From assembly GCA_015295945.1 (NCBI GenBank), contig DVED01000023.1, positions 1 through 39,653 on the forward strand: 39,653 bases of DNA. The letters are read 5' to 3'. How positions within the stretch are numbered: the stretch's first letter is position 1; each line of letters starts with the position of its first letter. Both the position numbers and the translations under genes were made by a program. The notes under the pieces were generated by a model. The model saw only the letters and a program-made list of their open reading frames with translations, did no database searches and was not told the origin of the DNA. Positions 26,641 to 35,191 of the stretch are shown here, piece by piece. This DNA comes from Oscillatoriales cyanobacterium M59_W2019_021 (GTDB lineage: Bacteria > Cyanobacteriota > Cyanobacteriia > Cyanobacteriales > Geitlerinemataceae).

Positions 26641-27296
26641 AATTAGTCTACATTGGAGCGGGAATTGCCCTATTTGTGAAAATGCTCCTCATCGCCAACC
26701 CAGAAGTCGATTTTGCCGTGCCGATCGTCGAGGCTGTGGTAGAGGATAGTGGGGTTCCCAATGCCGTTTCCGGAATTATTTTTCGCAATCGTTTGTACGA
26801 CACGATTTTTGAAGTCGTCGTGTTTTCGATCGCCATTTTAGGGGCGAATTTCCTACTGGCGAATGAAAAGCCTTTCTGTACGGTTTATCAATTTACCGAT
26901 CGCCCGTCCATTATTTTGGCGCGTTTGGGAGCCACCATTTCCGCACTCGTCGGGATCGAACTCGCCATTCGCGGACACCTGAGTCCCGGCGGGGGGTTCG
27001 CAGCCGGGGTTGCCGGAGGAACGGCGATCGGTCTGGTGGCGATTACCGCCTCCTCCCAGTGGATGCAGTCGATTTACCAACGCTGGCACGCCGCCACCTG
27101 GGAGAAAGTTTCGGTACTGATTTTCATCCTGTTGGCGGCGGTGACGCTGGCGGGATACGAACTCCCTCACGGTGAATTGGGAACGCTGTTCAGTGGCGGA
27201 ATTCTCCCCCTCCTCAACATTCTCGTCGCGATCAAAGTGGCGTTGGGTTCCTGGGCGGTTATTTTGGTGTTTATTCACTATCGAGGATTGTTGTAA
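26637..27296 (+). CDS. mrpB: Mrp antiporter subunit B
   Basis: 219 residues. The N-terminal helices (LVYIGAGIALFVKMLLI; FEVVVFSIAILGANFLL) precede the MnhB domain proper, recognised by ELAIRGHLSPGGGFAAGVAGGTAIGL, the highly conserved H-x-S-P-G-G-G-F-x-x-G motif, and by LFSGGILPLLNILVAIKVALG near the end. It is the last overlapping gene of the operon. The N-terminal ~90 residues (NAVSGIIFRNRLYDTIFEVVVF) resemble the MbhE-like segment normally fused to MrpA, so this gene may combine that piece with MrpB. A strong hairpin follows 22 bases after the stop. Confidence 0.9.
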   Translation: MKLVYIGAGIALFVKMLLIANPEVDFAVPIVEAVVEDSGVPNAVSGIIFRNRLYDTIFEVVVFSIAILGANFLLANEKPFCTVYQFTDRPSIILARLGATISALVGIELAIRGHLSPGGGFAAGVAGGTAIGLVAITASSQWMQSIYQRWHAATWEKVSVLIFILLAAVTLAGYELPHGELGTLFSGGILPLLNILVAIKVALGSWAVILVFIHYRGLL

Positions 27297-27317
27297 TCGA
27301 ATGAAAAGGCAGACAAC

Positions 27318-27339
27318 CAGTTTGGCGTTTGCCAAACTG
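27318..27339 (+). terminator. Hairpin after the Mrp operon
   Basis: CAGTTTGGC (27318-27326), a GTTT loop and GCCAAACTG (27331-27339) make a perfect 9-bp stem. It lies in the 116-base gap after mrpB. The trailing sequence is only mildly T-rich (TCTATTTATTT), so it may attenuate rather than stop transcription into the DUF1622 gene. Confidence 0.5.
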
Positions 27340-27412
27340 CAAACCCTCTATTTATTTAAAATTCAGGTTTTTGTCGATCCTGAAATCGATCAAACTTTAA
27401 ACCGATAATAAA

Positions 27413-27817
27413 ATGACCTTTGACGAAATCGTTACGACCATCAATAGTGTTGCCATTCGGATTTGCCAACTGATGGCACTCGTGGTCATTTTTAGCGGAA
27501 TTATTAAAGCATTAATCATCTATATGAAAAATGCTTTTTTTGCCTCACAAACGGCTGAATCGTTCCAGAAAAGTCGAGTCGAAATTGGATACGCGCTCTC
27601 GTTAGGACTGAGTTTTTTGGTCGGTGCGAGTATCCTGAAAACCACTCTCGCACCTCGGTGGAACGATATCGGACAATTAGCCGCGACGATCGCTATTCGG
27701 ACTGTCTTAAATTACTTACTGCTTCAAGCGATCGATCGACCGTCAGAACAACCGATCTTGGCAAATCTCCATCGCGATCGCCCCGAAGGAGGTAACGAAA
27801 CCCAACCCTCGAGTTAG
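27413..27817 (+). CDS. DUF1622 family membrane protein
   Basis: 134 residues. One N-terminal helix (ICQLMALVVIFSGIIKALIIYM) is followed by a charged loop (QKSRVEIGYALSLGLSFLVG) and two more helices, ending LAATIAIRTVLNYLLLQAI. The R-x-E-(I/L)-G-x-x-L-x-L-G-L-x-F-L-V-G pattern is characteristic of DUF1622. The C-terminal ~25 residues are soluble and rich in Pro, Arg and Glu. The family has no established function that I can name. It follows the Mrp operon on the same strand, separated by a hairpin, so a role in ion homeostasis is only a suggestion from position. Confidence 0.8.
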   Translation: MTFDEIVTTINSVAIRICQLMALVVIFSGIIKALIIYMKNAFFASQTAESFQKSRVEIGYALSLGLSFLVGASILKTTLAPRWNDIGQLAATIAIRTVLNYLLLQAIDRPSEQPILANLHRDRPEGGNETQPSS

Positions 27818-27830
27818 AGTCCGGGTTGGG
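27801..27830 (+). terminator. Terminator-like hairpin overlapping the DUF1622 stop codon
   Basis: CCCAACCC (27801-27808) pairs with GGGTTGGG (27823-27830). The 14-base loop contains the TAG stop at 27815-27817. The flank downstream is CTTCGCTATTGC, not a strong T-run. Confidence 0.45.
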
Positions 27831-27909
27831 CTTCGCTATTGCTAAGAGGTTTTATTCTTTCATACTAGCTTACGGTCTGCAATTTGGTCAGATCGTTTGG
27901 TTTCGATCG

Positions 27910-28806
27910 TTATCCTTTCTGAAGGGGAGAATCGGGAGGCGACGAGTTGGGGACTGCCGATGCCAACTGCGTCGAAGCCATCCGATCGCAGAAAAACAGG
28001 GTTCCTCCGGCAACGCAAAGGGGAATGGTGACAAAATTGACGACGGGAATCGATACGGCAGCTAAGCAAACCAAAGCAAAACTAGCGCTGGCGGGCAAAC
28101 TCTTGAAAATTACCTGCAATTTGTCGCGAAATCGGAGGCGGCGGCGTTCCAGGGGAGCGTCGAGAAAGTCCAGACAGACCGTCAGCGCGGCGATCGCGAT
28201 CCATCCTATACTGGCGACGATCGTACCAATTCCCGGTAAGAAATTTAACAGAAAAAAGGCGATCGCCAAACCCCCCGCCAATACCAGCTTTTTGATCTCG
28301 AACGCCAATGCTCGCCAAATATCCCGCACGATCGCCAATCCGCCGGATTCGAGTTGAGGCAGCGCCCCCAAACGCTGCTTTTCCAAGCGTTCCGACAACT
28401 GACCGTACCACGGCGCACCCAAAATGACGCCGAACTGCACCAGCAGCAATCCCGTCAGCAGCAGCAACACCAGTACCAGCAGCACCGAAAGCACTGCCCC
28501 GAGTCCGTCTCCGAGGAAACCCAACCAGTTCAACCAGCGCGGAAAATCGGCAACCAGACGATCGAGGCGCGAGTCTAAATTTAAGGCTAACGCTTGGACT
28601 TCTCGCAATCCCGGTCGCAGCAACCCCACATATAACGCCACGCCAAAGACCAAATTGACGAGGATGGGGATTAAGACATAACCCAACAAACTGGGGTTGC
28701 GCAGTAGGTAGAACAGCGCTTGCAAGGGATACGTCGCTCCCGCCACCAAACCGATGGGGGCTTTGATGGCTTTGACGACTAAATTATCATCTCGTTTTGG
28801 GGTCAC
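27910..28806 (-). CDS. EI24/CysZ-like membrane protein
   Basis: 298 residues from GTG 28806; no ATG fits upstream. It begins with a soluble KAIKAPIGLVAGATYPLQALFYL stretch, followed by PSLLGYVLIPILVNLVFGVALYVGL. A long Leu/Val helix (GAVLSVLLVLVLLLLTGLLLVQFGVILGAPWYGQLSE) precedes LAFEIKKLVLAGGLAIAFFLLNFLPGIGT, typical of the EI24/CysZ domain (PF07264). FLDAPLERRRLRFRDKL and a final hydrophobic hairpin close the domain. In E. coli, CysZ helps sulfate uptake; for cyanobacterial relatives the role is not settled. It shares direction with the TpsB gene upstream (84-base gap) but no function links them. The C-terminal tail is Ser/Pro-rich and disordered. Confidence 0.85.
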   Translation of the reverse strand: MTPKRDDNLVVKAIKAPIGLVAGATYPLQALFYLLRNPSLLGYVLIPILVNLVFGVALYVGLLRPGLREVQALALNLDSRLDRLVADFPRWLNWLGFLGDGLGAVLSVLLVLVLLLLTGLLLVQFGVILGAPWYGQLSERLEKQRLGALPQLESGGLAIVRDIWRALAFEIKKLVLAGGLAIAFFLLNFLPGIGTIVASIGWIAIAALTVCLDFLDAPLERRRLRFRDKLQVIFKSLPASASFALVCLAAVSIPVVNFVTIPLCVAGGTLFFCDRMASTQLASAVPNSSPPDSPLQKG

Positions 28807-28890
28807 GATGTTATCCGCTCGTTTCGACTAGCATTGGGAATCTCAATCATAGCGACTTCTGCCCAACCCAGTCGCGATGGCAGATACCTC

Positions 28891-30849
28891 CTAAAACGGC
28901 GTCCAGCGGACGGAGAAGTAGATTCCCTCTTCTTGCAAGCTTTTATCGTCCCGTTCCAGAACGTCAATCAAGGGGATTCCCCAATCGATGCGGGCGGAGA
29001 AGCGATCGCCTTGCAACCAAGCTAGCCCCAAACCCACCGATGCCAAGGTGGTGGGATCGGGATTGGGACCTTGGGTCGTCCATACCGTGCCGACATCGAA
29101 AAATGGGCTGAGTTGCAACGTGCCTTGACGATCGCGGGTTCGCAGCAAGGGGAACCGCACTTCGGCAGAGGCAAACACCCCGTTATCGGAGAGAAGTTGG
29201 TCTTGGCGATATCCCCGCACGCTTTCAAAGCCACCCAAACCGAACTGTTCCAGGGGAACCAGGGAGGTAGCGGCGAGTTGAGCGTCTGATCGCAACAGCA
29301 GTGCGGGGGCGTTTTCCGACTGCGACAGCAAACGCAGGTATTGCAACTGACCCCGCCACGAGAAGAAGCGGCTGTCCGGATCGAACCCATTTAAGGTTGC
29401 CCCAAATGCGCCAACCCCCAAACTAAATTGCGATCGGGCGGCAAAGACGTCCCGCGGTCCCCGTTTGGTATAGTCCTGAAAGAAGCGCAAAATCGACAGC
29501 CGGGTTTCTCCATCTTCGTTGGCACCGGGAGACAAGGGGAAATCCACCCCTAACAGGGAGGTATCGCTTTCTCGACGGGCAGCCGTAATCCCCAGAGCGA
29601 ATTCTTCCGTGGGTTTTTGGAAGAGGGGTTGGCGGAAGCTCAACTCGTAATCTCGCGAGTCGGCTTGGATGTCGAGAACGTTGAAGGGTTCTTCCTGAAT
29701 TTCGCTGGAGGTAATTCTAAATCGAGCGTCGATCGTCCCGTTACGGGCGTTGACGGGGAAGGAGTAGCGAGCTTCGCCTTCGTGGCTGCCATCGGTATTT
29801 TTGTACGTCACCGACAAGCCGTCGCCGAAGCCCAACAGGTCGGCTTCGGCAATGGTGATGCCGCGACGGAAAGAGCCAACGCTGGGCGATCGACCGTTAT
29901 CGGCAAAGAGATCGACACTGAAGGTATCCGCTTCTTTCACCTTCACCTCCAAGACGTTCGATCCGGGACGAGAACCCGCCGACAATTCCGCCGATAGGTT
30001 ATCGATCAGCGGATTGAGTTGCAACATTTGCAAGGATTCGAGCAGTCGATCGACATTGAGTGGCGGTTCGGTGGCGCGTTCCAACCGAGAGCGCACGTAG
30101 TCATCGTTGAGTCTGCCATCGACTTCGACGATCAATTCTTCCAAACTGCCTTCGACGACTTCAATTTGTACGACACCGTTTTCTAGTGCTTGAGGGGGAA
30201 TTAACGCCCCACTGGTGACGTAACCATTCTCCGTGTAAAGTTTCGTAACCGCCGATCGGGCTTGCAGCAATTCCGCAAAGGAAATTTCTCCGCGAAAATC
30301 TTTGAGAACCTCGTCAAATTCTTCTTGGGAAAAGACGGTACTGCCGATAACTTCGTATCGATCGACGTTAATCGTTCCCGGGATGTTTTCCAGATCGGAG
30401 GGGATATCTGTGGGAGAAGACGGTTCGAGAAGTTCGTCTGGAGGCGGTAGGGGTTCGGGAATTTCCGGTTCGGGTAGGGGGGGCGTTCCGGGTTCGATGA
30501 GATCGGCTTGGGCGATCTCTGTTGGTTCGGCTATGGGCGGCAGTTCTAGCTGAGAACGATCAGATTCCGTAGTATTGGCTGCGGTATCCTCAGTAAAGGC
30601 GGGATCGGGTTGAGGTGCAGTGGAAATCTGGGTTGTAGAATCTACGGGTGCGGGCAGTTTTTTGAGATGGGGTTGAGCGTTGGCGCGACTGCCAAGTCCG
30701 AAAAAAATCCCTGCTAAAGCGGTTAATCCTAGAATTTTAATAAAGGTAAAGTTTAGAGTGCTCGATTGAAAAGCGCGAGTTAGAGTTGTAGGTTTTTGTC
30801 GATCGAGCGATCGATTAAATTTCAATATCCAAGACGATTTCTGAAACAT
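28891..30849 (-). CDS. ShlB/FhaC/HecB-family outer-membrane transporter (TpsB)
   Basis: 652 residues. A long basic N-region precedes a signal peptide ending ANA-QP near residue 59. A Pro/Glu-rich, probably periplasmic linker spans ~65-155. A POTRA domain follows (INVDRYEVIGSTVFSQEEFDEVL, then GYVTSGALIPPQALENGVV and VVEGSLEELIVE). A 16-strand-type barrel continues to a C-terminal Phe. SVRGYRQDQLLSDNG at ~570 is the VRGY motif of loop 6, which reaches into the pore of TpsB and Omp85 relatives. Role by family: export of a large TpsA partner, usually an adhesin, across the outer membrane. No TpsA gene is in the window, although cyanobacterial TpsB proteins are often unlinked. Chloroplast-Toc75-like Omp85 is excluded by the single-POTRA-like layout and TpsB signatures. 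Confidence 0.9.
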   Translation of the reverse strand: MFQKSSWILKFNRSLDRQKPTTLTRAFQSSTLNFTFIKILGLTALAGIFFGLGSRANAQPHLKKLPAPVDSTTQISTAPQPDPAFTEDTAANTTESDRSQLELPPIAEPTEIAQADLIEPGTPPLPEPEIPEPLPPPDELLEPSSPTDIPSDLENIPGTINVDRYEVIGSTVFSQEEFDEVLKDFRGEISFAELLQARSAVTKLYTENGYVTSGALIPPQALENGVVQIEVVEGSLEELIVEVDGRLNDDYVRSRLERATEPPLNVDRLLESLQMLQLNPLIDNLSAELSAGSRPGSNVLEVKVKEADTFSVDLFADNGRSPSVGSFRRGITIAEADLLGFGDGLSVTYKNTDGSHEGEARYSFPVNARNGTIDARFRITSSEIQEEPFNVLDIQADSRDYELSFRQPLFQKPTEEFALGITAARRESDTSLLGVDFPLSPGANEDGETRLSILRFFQDYTKRGPRDVFAARSQFSLGVGAFGATLNGFDPDSRFFSWRGQLQYLRLLSQSENAPALLLRSDAQLAATSLVPLEQFGLGGFESVRGYRQDQLLSDNGVFASAEVRFPLLRTRDRQGTLQLSPFFDVGTVWTTQGPNPDPTTLASVGLGLAWLQGDRFSARIDWGIPLIDVLERDDKSLQEEGIYFSVRWTPF

Positions 30850-31454
30850 TTTGGAACTTTACAGGGTTTCTAATTTTCAGTTTTACATAGACTGACAACC
30901 GCTTGAGTGACCTCGATCGCTCGTAAGTATAGCAGATCGAGCTTCGGTCGATCTGCTATGAGGAACAATTGCCATCGGTAGTCAGCTTTCCGTTATAAAT
31001 CTCAAATCTTGCAGCGATCGATCCGTCCTGAGGATGTGGGAGTTTTGGCTGTTAATGCCGTTTCGGTCGGGGTTCCGTCGAAAAAAGATCGATCGACGCC
31101 CCGAGTCCCCATCCCAGAAGCTCTAGACCGAACGAATCCTCGCGAGACCCAACCCCGATGGCAAGGAACGATCTCGAGGGAATTGCCCTGATGAAACCTC
31201 ACGATCGAGTCAGATCGATCGGCTGAGATCGGAACAAATGCCTCAAAAAAATTTTGAGGTTTTCGACCGATCGAGAAGGTACTCCGGAAACTCGCGAAAT
31301 TGTTAGAGATTTTGGGATAAATCGCCAGTTTAAGGGAAGTTTTTGGCATGATACCATATGAGGCGATCGTCCGTTCGATTTCCGCGTTCGCTCCGTCTGG
31401 CTCGACGAGATCGGGGGGAATTTGATCGCGGGTTTCATTCGCCCGAAAAAGGAA
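30850..31454. other. Gene-free interval upstream of the TpsB gene
   Basis: 605 bases between two minus-strand genes. It contains the 12-bp hairpin at 30929-30959 and otherwise low-information sequence. A 115-codon minus-strand frame at 31002-31349 has an unconvincing composition and no domain. No RNA gene is recognised. Confidence 0.4.
30929..30959. promoter_or_regulatory. 12-bp perfect stem-loop upstream of the TpsB gene
   Basis: ATAGCAGATCGA (30929-30940), loop GCTTCGG, then TCGATCTGCTAT (30948-30959). It lies 80 bases upstream of the TpsB ATG. No T-run follows on either strand. It may be a structured leader, a regulator site, or a relic of a small element. Confidence 0.45.
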
Positions 31455-32564
31455 TTAAACGGGATTGGTTTGGGTATCGTTTTGCAACAGGCGAATCACC
31501 GAAGCCTTTTCGAGGATGCCGACGATCGCCCCATTTTCCCCCACGACGGGTAACTCAGCCAGTTGTTTTTCTTCGAGTAGAGTCACCACTTCTAATAAGG
31601 ACTGGTTCGATCGCACGGTAGCCATCGATTTCACGGGTTGGGTCAGTTCGCGGACGACAACGGTGGGCCACTCGGAGGTGGAAACGTGTCGCAAATCGTC
31701 AGCGGCGATCGTCCCGATGAGTTTCCCTTCGCCATCGGTAACCAGAAATTGCCGCCATTCTTTCTGTCCGATAATGAAATTGTTGGCAAACTCTCGCAGG
31801 GACAAATCGGCAGAGACGATGGGACTGTTGGGGGTCACGGCATCTTGGGCGGTTAAATCGGACAGTTTTTGCTGAATCGTTGCCGATTGTGCCGATCGAC
31901 CCGCATTTTGCAATAAGAACCAACCGATCAGCGTCGTCCACAACCCATCCAACGTTCCCAAAATCAGGAGAGGCAGCAATCCGAGGAAGATGGCGAGCCA
32001 ACCGATCGCCTGTCCGACGCGACTGGCAAACACCACGCCTTTATAGGGATTTCCTGTCACTTTCCAGACGATCGCCTTGAGGACGTTGCCGCCGTCGAGG
32101 GGCAAACCGGGAATCAGGTTAAACAGTGCCAGAACCAGGTTAATGGAGGCGAGCAGTTGGAAAATATCGGGAAAGGGAGTGGGTAGGGGTAAGGTATGTA
32201 AGGCAGTAAACGCGCCAAAAAGCAGCAAACTGACGATCGGTCCGGCGATCGCCACCCAAAAGGCTTGACCCGGCGTTTTCGATTCCCGATCCAAGCTGGC
32301 TAAACCACCGAACAGAAATAAGGTAATCGATTGGACTTCGATGCCTTGTTGGATTGCCGCGAAGCTATGTCCCAGTTCGTGTGCCAACACCGAGGCGAAT
32401 AGCAGCAGTGCCACCAGCAACCCCATCACCCAAGGCAAAATGCCCCCCAAGGCGAGAAAATCGGTGGCATAGCTAAAGGTGACTAACGCCAGAATCAGAA
32501 ACCAGGATTGATTGATGAAAAACGGGATTCCAAATAAACTGCCGACGCGGAACGAGCCGTTCAT
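31455..32564 (-). CDS. Site-2 protease family (M50) protein with CBS domains
   Basis: 369 residues. Membrane helices hold the zinc-protease motifs: HELGHSF near residue 62 (HExxH) and NLIPGLPLDGG near 150, which supplies the Asp ligand. GGLASLDRESKTPGQAFWVAIAGP is the SpoIVFB/S2P-type segment between. Residues ~245-360 form a pair of CBS domains (EWRQFLVTDGEGKLIGTI; LAELPVVGENGAIVGIL), which usually bind adenosine nucleotides. It should cut transmembrane substrates in response to energy or nucleotide state. The Shine-Dalgarno sequence GAGGAAG is well placed before ATG 32564. The gene follows glutathione reductase on the same strand with a 70-base gap. The substrate is unknown. Confidence 0.93.
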   Translation of the reverse strand: MNGSFRVGSLFGIPFFINQSWFLILALVTFSYATDFLALGGILPWVMGLLVALLLFASVLAHELGHSFAAIQQGIEVQSITLFLFGGLASLDRESKTPGQAFWVAIAGPIVSLLLFGAFTALHTLPLPTPFPDIFQLLASINLVLALFNLIPGLPLDGGNVLKAIVWKVTGNPYKGVVFASRVGQAIGWLAIFLGLLPLLILGTLDGLWTTLIGWFLLQNAGRSAQSATIQQKLSDLTAQDAVTPNSPIVSADLSLREFANNFIIGQKEWRQFLVTDGEGKLIGTIAADDLRHVSTSEWPTVVVRELTQPVKSMATVRSNQSLLEVVTLLEEKQLAELPVVGENGAIVGILEKASVIRLLQNDTQTNPV

Positions 32565-32634
32565 TATCGCTTCCTCAACTAAAAATTTAAAATTGGGTTA
32601 TCAAACAGGGATAAATACGCGAAACCTTCAACCG

Positions 32635-33996
32635 TTACCGTAAGGTCACGAATTCTTCGGCGGTGGAGGGGTGAATGCCGATGGTGGCGTCGAAGTCTTT
32701 TTTGGTGGCGCCCATGTTGACGGCGATCGCCACGCCTTGGATGACTTCGGCGGCGTCTTTACCCACCATATGCGCCCCTAAAATCCGATCGGTGGTGCGA
32801 TCGACGATTAATTTCACCAGGGTTTTTTCATCGGCTCCCGTTAAACTGTGGAACATGGGACGGAATCGAGCGCGGTAGACTTGGATGCTGTCTTCTCCGA
32901 GTCGATCGATCGCCGCTTCTTCGGTCATGCCGACGGTGGCGGCTTCCGGTTGCGAGAACACGGCGGAGGCGACGTTTTCGTGGGTGATGTAACGGGGAGT
33001 GTGACCGAATACCGTATCGGCAAAGGCGCGACCTTCGGCAATGGCAACGGGGGTGAGGTTGATGCGATCAGTGCAGTCGCCGACGGCGTAGATGTGGGAT
33101 TGGCTGACGCTGCTGCTGTCGGGGTTGACGGCGATCGCTCCTTTCGGCGTGACTTCCACTCCGGCTTTGTCCAATCCCAGTTCCGATAAATTGGGCTGGC
33201 GTCCGGTGGCGCAAAGAATGGCGTCGGCGACGACGGTTTCGGTATTTCCGTTGACTTCTACCGTGAGTTTTAAGCCTTCATCGGTTTTGGCGATCGCCAA
33301 AGTTGGGTCATCCACCCCGTGCAAGACGCGGATGCCGTGTTTAATCATCCCCTCCTGAATTTCCGTGCGGATATCGCCGTCGAAGCCGTTGAGAATCCGA
33401 TCTTTGCGGATGATTTGCGTGACTTGGGAACCCAACCCGTTCATAATTCCAGCAAATTCCACCCCGATATAGCCGCCGCCGATGACCGCGAAGCGTTTGG
33501 GGAATTCCCGGAGGTGGAACATCTCGTTGGAGGTGATGGTATGTTCGATTCCGGGGCGATCGATCTTTGTGGGGACGCCGCCGACGGCAATCAAGATATG
33601 CTGGGCGGTAAAAGTCTTGTCGCCCACCCCCACGGTGTGGGGATCGACCAAAGTTGCCCGTCCTTGAATGAGTTCGACGTTATTTTTTTCGAGAAAGCTA
33701 ATGTGCAATTTGTTGAGTCGCAGCACTTCGGTATTGACGACTTCCACCAATTTCGACCAATCGAAACTCGGCTGGACTTCGCTCCAGCCGTAGCCTTGGG
33801 CGTCCTGGTACAGGTGAGAAAAGGTGGAAGCATAGACCATCAGTTTTTTCGGCACGCAACCGCGAATCACGCAAGTGCCGCCAACCAAGTCTCCTTCGGC
33901 GATCGCCACTTTTGCCCCGCAGGATGCCGCTCGTTTGGAGGCTGCTAACCCACCCGATCCCGCTCCAATGACAAATAAATCGTAATCGAATTCCAT
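32635..33996 (-). CDS. gor: Glutathione-disulfide reductase
   Basis: 453 residues of the pyridine nucleotide-disulfide oxidoreductase family. FVIGAGSGGLAASKRAASCG binds FAD. GTCVIRGCVPKKL holds the redox-active Cys pair in the glutathione-reductase spacing CxxxxC. VIGGGYIGVEFAGIMNGLG is the pyridine-nucleotide site. HVYAVGDCTD-type sequence (IYAVGDCTDRINLTPVAI) and the C-terminal HPSTAEEFVTLR with the His-Glu pair complete it. The product reduces oxidised glutathione. The CVIRGC form rather than CVNVGC, and the lack of the usual GxGxxA in the nucleotide site (here GGGYIG), match cyanobacterial Gor. It lies upstream of the site-2 protease gene. Confidence 0.94.
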   Translation of the reverse strand: MEFDYDLFVIGAGSGGLAASKRAASCGAKVAIAEGDLVGGTCVIRGCVPKKLMVYASTFSHLYQDAQGYGWSEVQPSFDWSKLVEVVNTEVLRLNKLHISFLEKNNVELIQGRATLVDPHTVGVGDKTFTAQHILIAVGGVPTKIDRPGIEHTITSNEMFHLREFPKRFAVIGGGYIGVEFAGIMNGLGSQVTQIIRKDRILNGFDGDIRTEIQEGMIKHGIRVLHGVDDPTLAIAKTDEGLKLTVEVNGNTETVVADAILCATGRQPNLSELGLDKAGVEVTPKGAIAVNPDSSSVSQSHIYAVGDCTDRINLTPVAIAEGRAFADTVFGHTPRYITHENVASAVFSQPEAATVGMTEEAAIDRLGEDSIQVYRARFRPMFHSLTGADEKTLVKLIVDRTTDRILGAHMVGKDAAEVIQGVAIAVNMGATKKDFDATIGIHPSTAEEFVTLR

Positions 33997-34157
33997 AACC
34001 TCGCACTCCTAGGGTTTTCTGTCGCCGTCAAGCATCTTTTCCATGATACCAATTCCACTTCCACCGGATGTCCCCGCGATCGCCGTATATTTTTGGGAAG
34101 TGAGCTGCCTTCCTTAAGGTAACAAATTGTTAAATTCACCGTCGTTCGCAGAAAAAA

Positions 34158-34364
34158 ATGATCGTCCGTACCGAAGCTTTTGTAGGAGTGCAATTTCGGG
34201 GATGCCAGTCTTGCTACTGTTTCCCTGGAGTTATCAATATCAATAAAGTGGCGATCGAACAATTTTCTCAAGCGAAAGAATTGTTTGATCGATCTGGAGA
34301 TGGCGATCGTTCTCAAGATGTGGATGAATTATTACAAGAGATAATTACCCCTTTCGACCGCTGA
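34158..34364 (+). CDS. Doubtful small protein with an EF-hand-like stretch (68 aa)
   Basis: ATG 34158, 68 residues, overlapping the 3' end of pstB by 20 bases on the other strand. The first 30 residues include three Cys and aromatic residues. The C-terminal half reads KELFDRSGDGDRSQDVDELL, close to an EF-hand calcium loop but not spaced exactly. A GCGATCG site supplies part of that stretch, so the likeness may be accidental. It is divergent from gor and has no partner. Possibly real, possibly chance. Confidence 0.25.
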   Translation: MIVRTEAFVGVQFRGCQSCYCFPGVININKVAIEQFSQAKELFDRSGDGDRSQDVDELLQEIITPFDR

Positions 34365-35148
34365 TATAAGCTTGAGTGAGGGGATGTTGGGGAGAATTGA
34401 AAATGCGATCGATCGCTCCCGTTTCGATTAACGTTCCCGCACCGTCTTGCAGCCAAAACAACGCAACATCATCGGCAATTCGTCGCGCTTGCGAGAGATT
34501 GTGAGTCACGACAACAACGGTATAATTTCCCCGCAATCGATCAATGGTTTGTTCGACAATTTCGCTCGAGATCGGATCGAGAGCGCTACAGGGTTCGTCC
34601 ATCAATAAAACTTCGGGATTTAAAGCTAACACTCTTGCCAAACAAAGGCGCTGTTGTTGTCCGCCAGATAGGGAAAGTGCGGGGGACTTGAGGCGATCTT
34701 TCACTTCATCCCACAGTCCCACTTGTTGCAAGCTGGTTTCGAGAATTTCGTCAATGCGATCGCGATCGCGAATTCCGTGTTCTCGTAAGGGAAATTCAAT
34801 ATTTCGCACGATCGAAAGGGGAAATGGCGTTGGTTTTTGGAACAGCATTCCCACGCGACGGCGTAATTCGATGGGTTTCAGGGTTTGAATGTCGCAATCG
34901 TCTAACAAAACTCGTCCGGAAACTTGACAATTTGACGTTAATTCGATAATGCGATTGAGACAGTTGAGAAAGCTACTTTTTCCGCATCCGGAAGGTCCGA
35001 TAATTGCCGAAATTGAACCCGATCGAAGAGTAAGATTGATCGACCTTAAGGCAATTTTATTGCCATAGGATAAACTTAAATTTTCTGTAACAATTCCCGA
35101 TTTAATCGTAGACGTTTTGATCGTTGTTGTCAAATTTATTGAATTCAT
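34345..35148 (-). CDS. pstB: Phosphate ABC transporter ATP-binding protein
   Basis: 267 residues. Walker A is IIGPSGCGKSSFLNCLNR, the ABC signature is SLSGGQQQRLCLAR, and Walker B is VLLMDEPCSALDP, the PstB form of the motif. VVVVTHNLSQARRIADDVALF gives the switch His. MLFQKPTPFPLSIVRNIEFPLREHG is the PstB-specific Q-loop region. It powers high-affinity phosphate uptake with PstC and PstA. It is the last gene of the cluster, after pstA with a repeat tract between. No phoU gene follows. Confidence 0.95.
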   Translation of the reverse strand: MNSINLTTTIKTSTIKSGIVTENLSLSYGNKIALRSINLTLRSGSISAIIGPSGCGKSSFLNCLNRIIELTSNCQVSGRVLLDDCDIQTLKPIELRRRVGMLFQKPTPFPLSIVRNIEFPLREHGIRDRDRIDEILETSLQQVGLWDEVKDRLKSPALSLSGGQQQRLCLARVLALNPEVLLMDEPCSALDPISSEIVEQTIDRLRGNYTVVVVTHNLSQARRIADDVALFWLQDGAGTLIETGAIDRIFNSPQHPLTQAYISGRKG

Positions 35149-35163
35149 TTAAAATCACCCATT

Positions 35164-35191
35164 ATTACTTATTACTTATTACTTATTACTT
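35164..35191. repeat. Heptad repeat ATTACTT x4 between pstA and pstB
   Basis: Four exact consecutive ATTACTT units. The pstA stop codon (35179-35181) lies inside them, so the last pstA residues (Ser-Asn-Lys) are repeat-encoded. Confidence 0.85.

Noticed and set aside
31002-31349. 115-codon minus-strand reading frame as a gene
   Set aside because: Composition is rich in Ser, Arg, Thr and Phe without pattern, with no domain and no start signal; probably chance in a gene-free gap.
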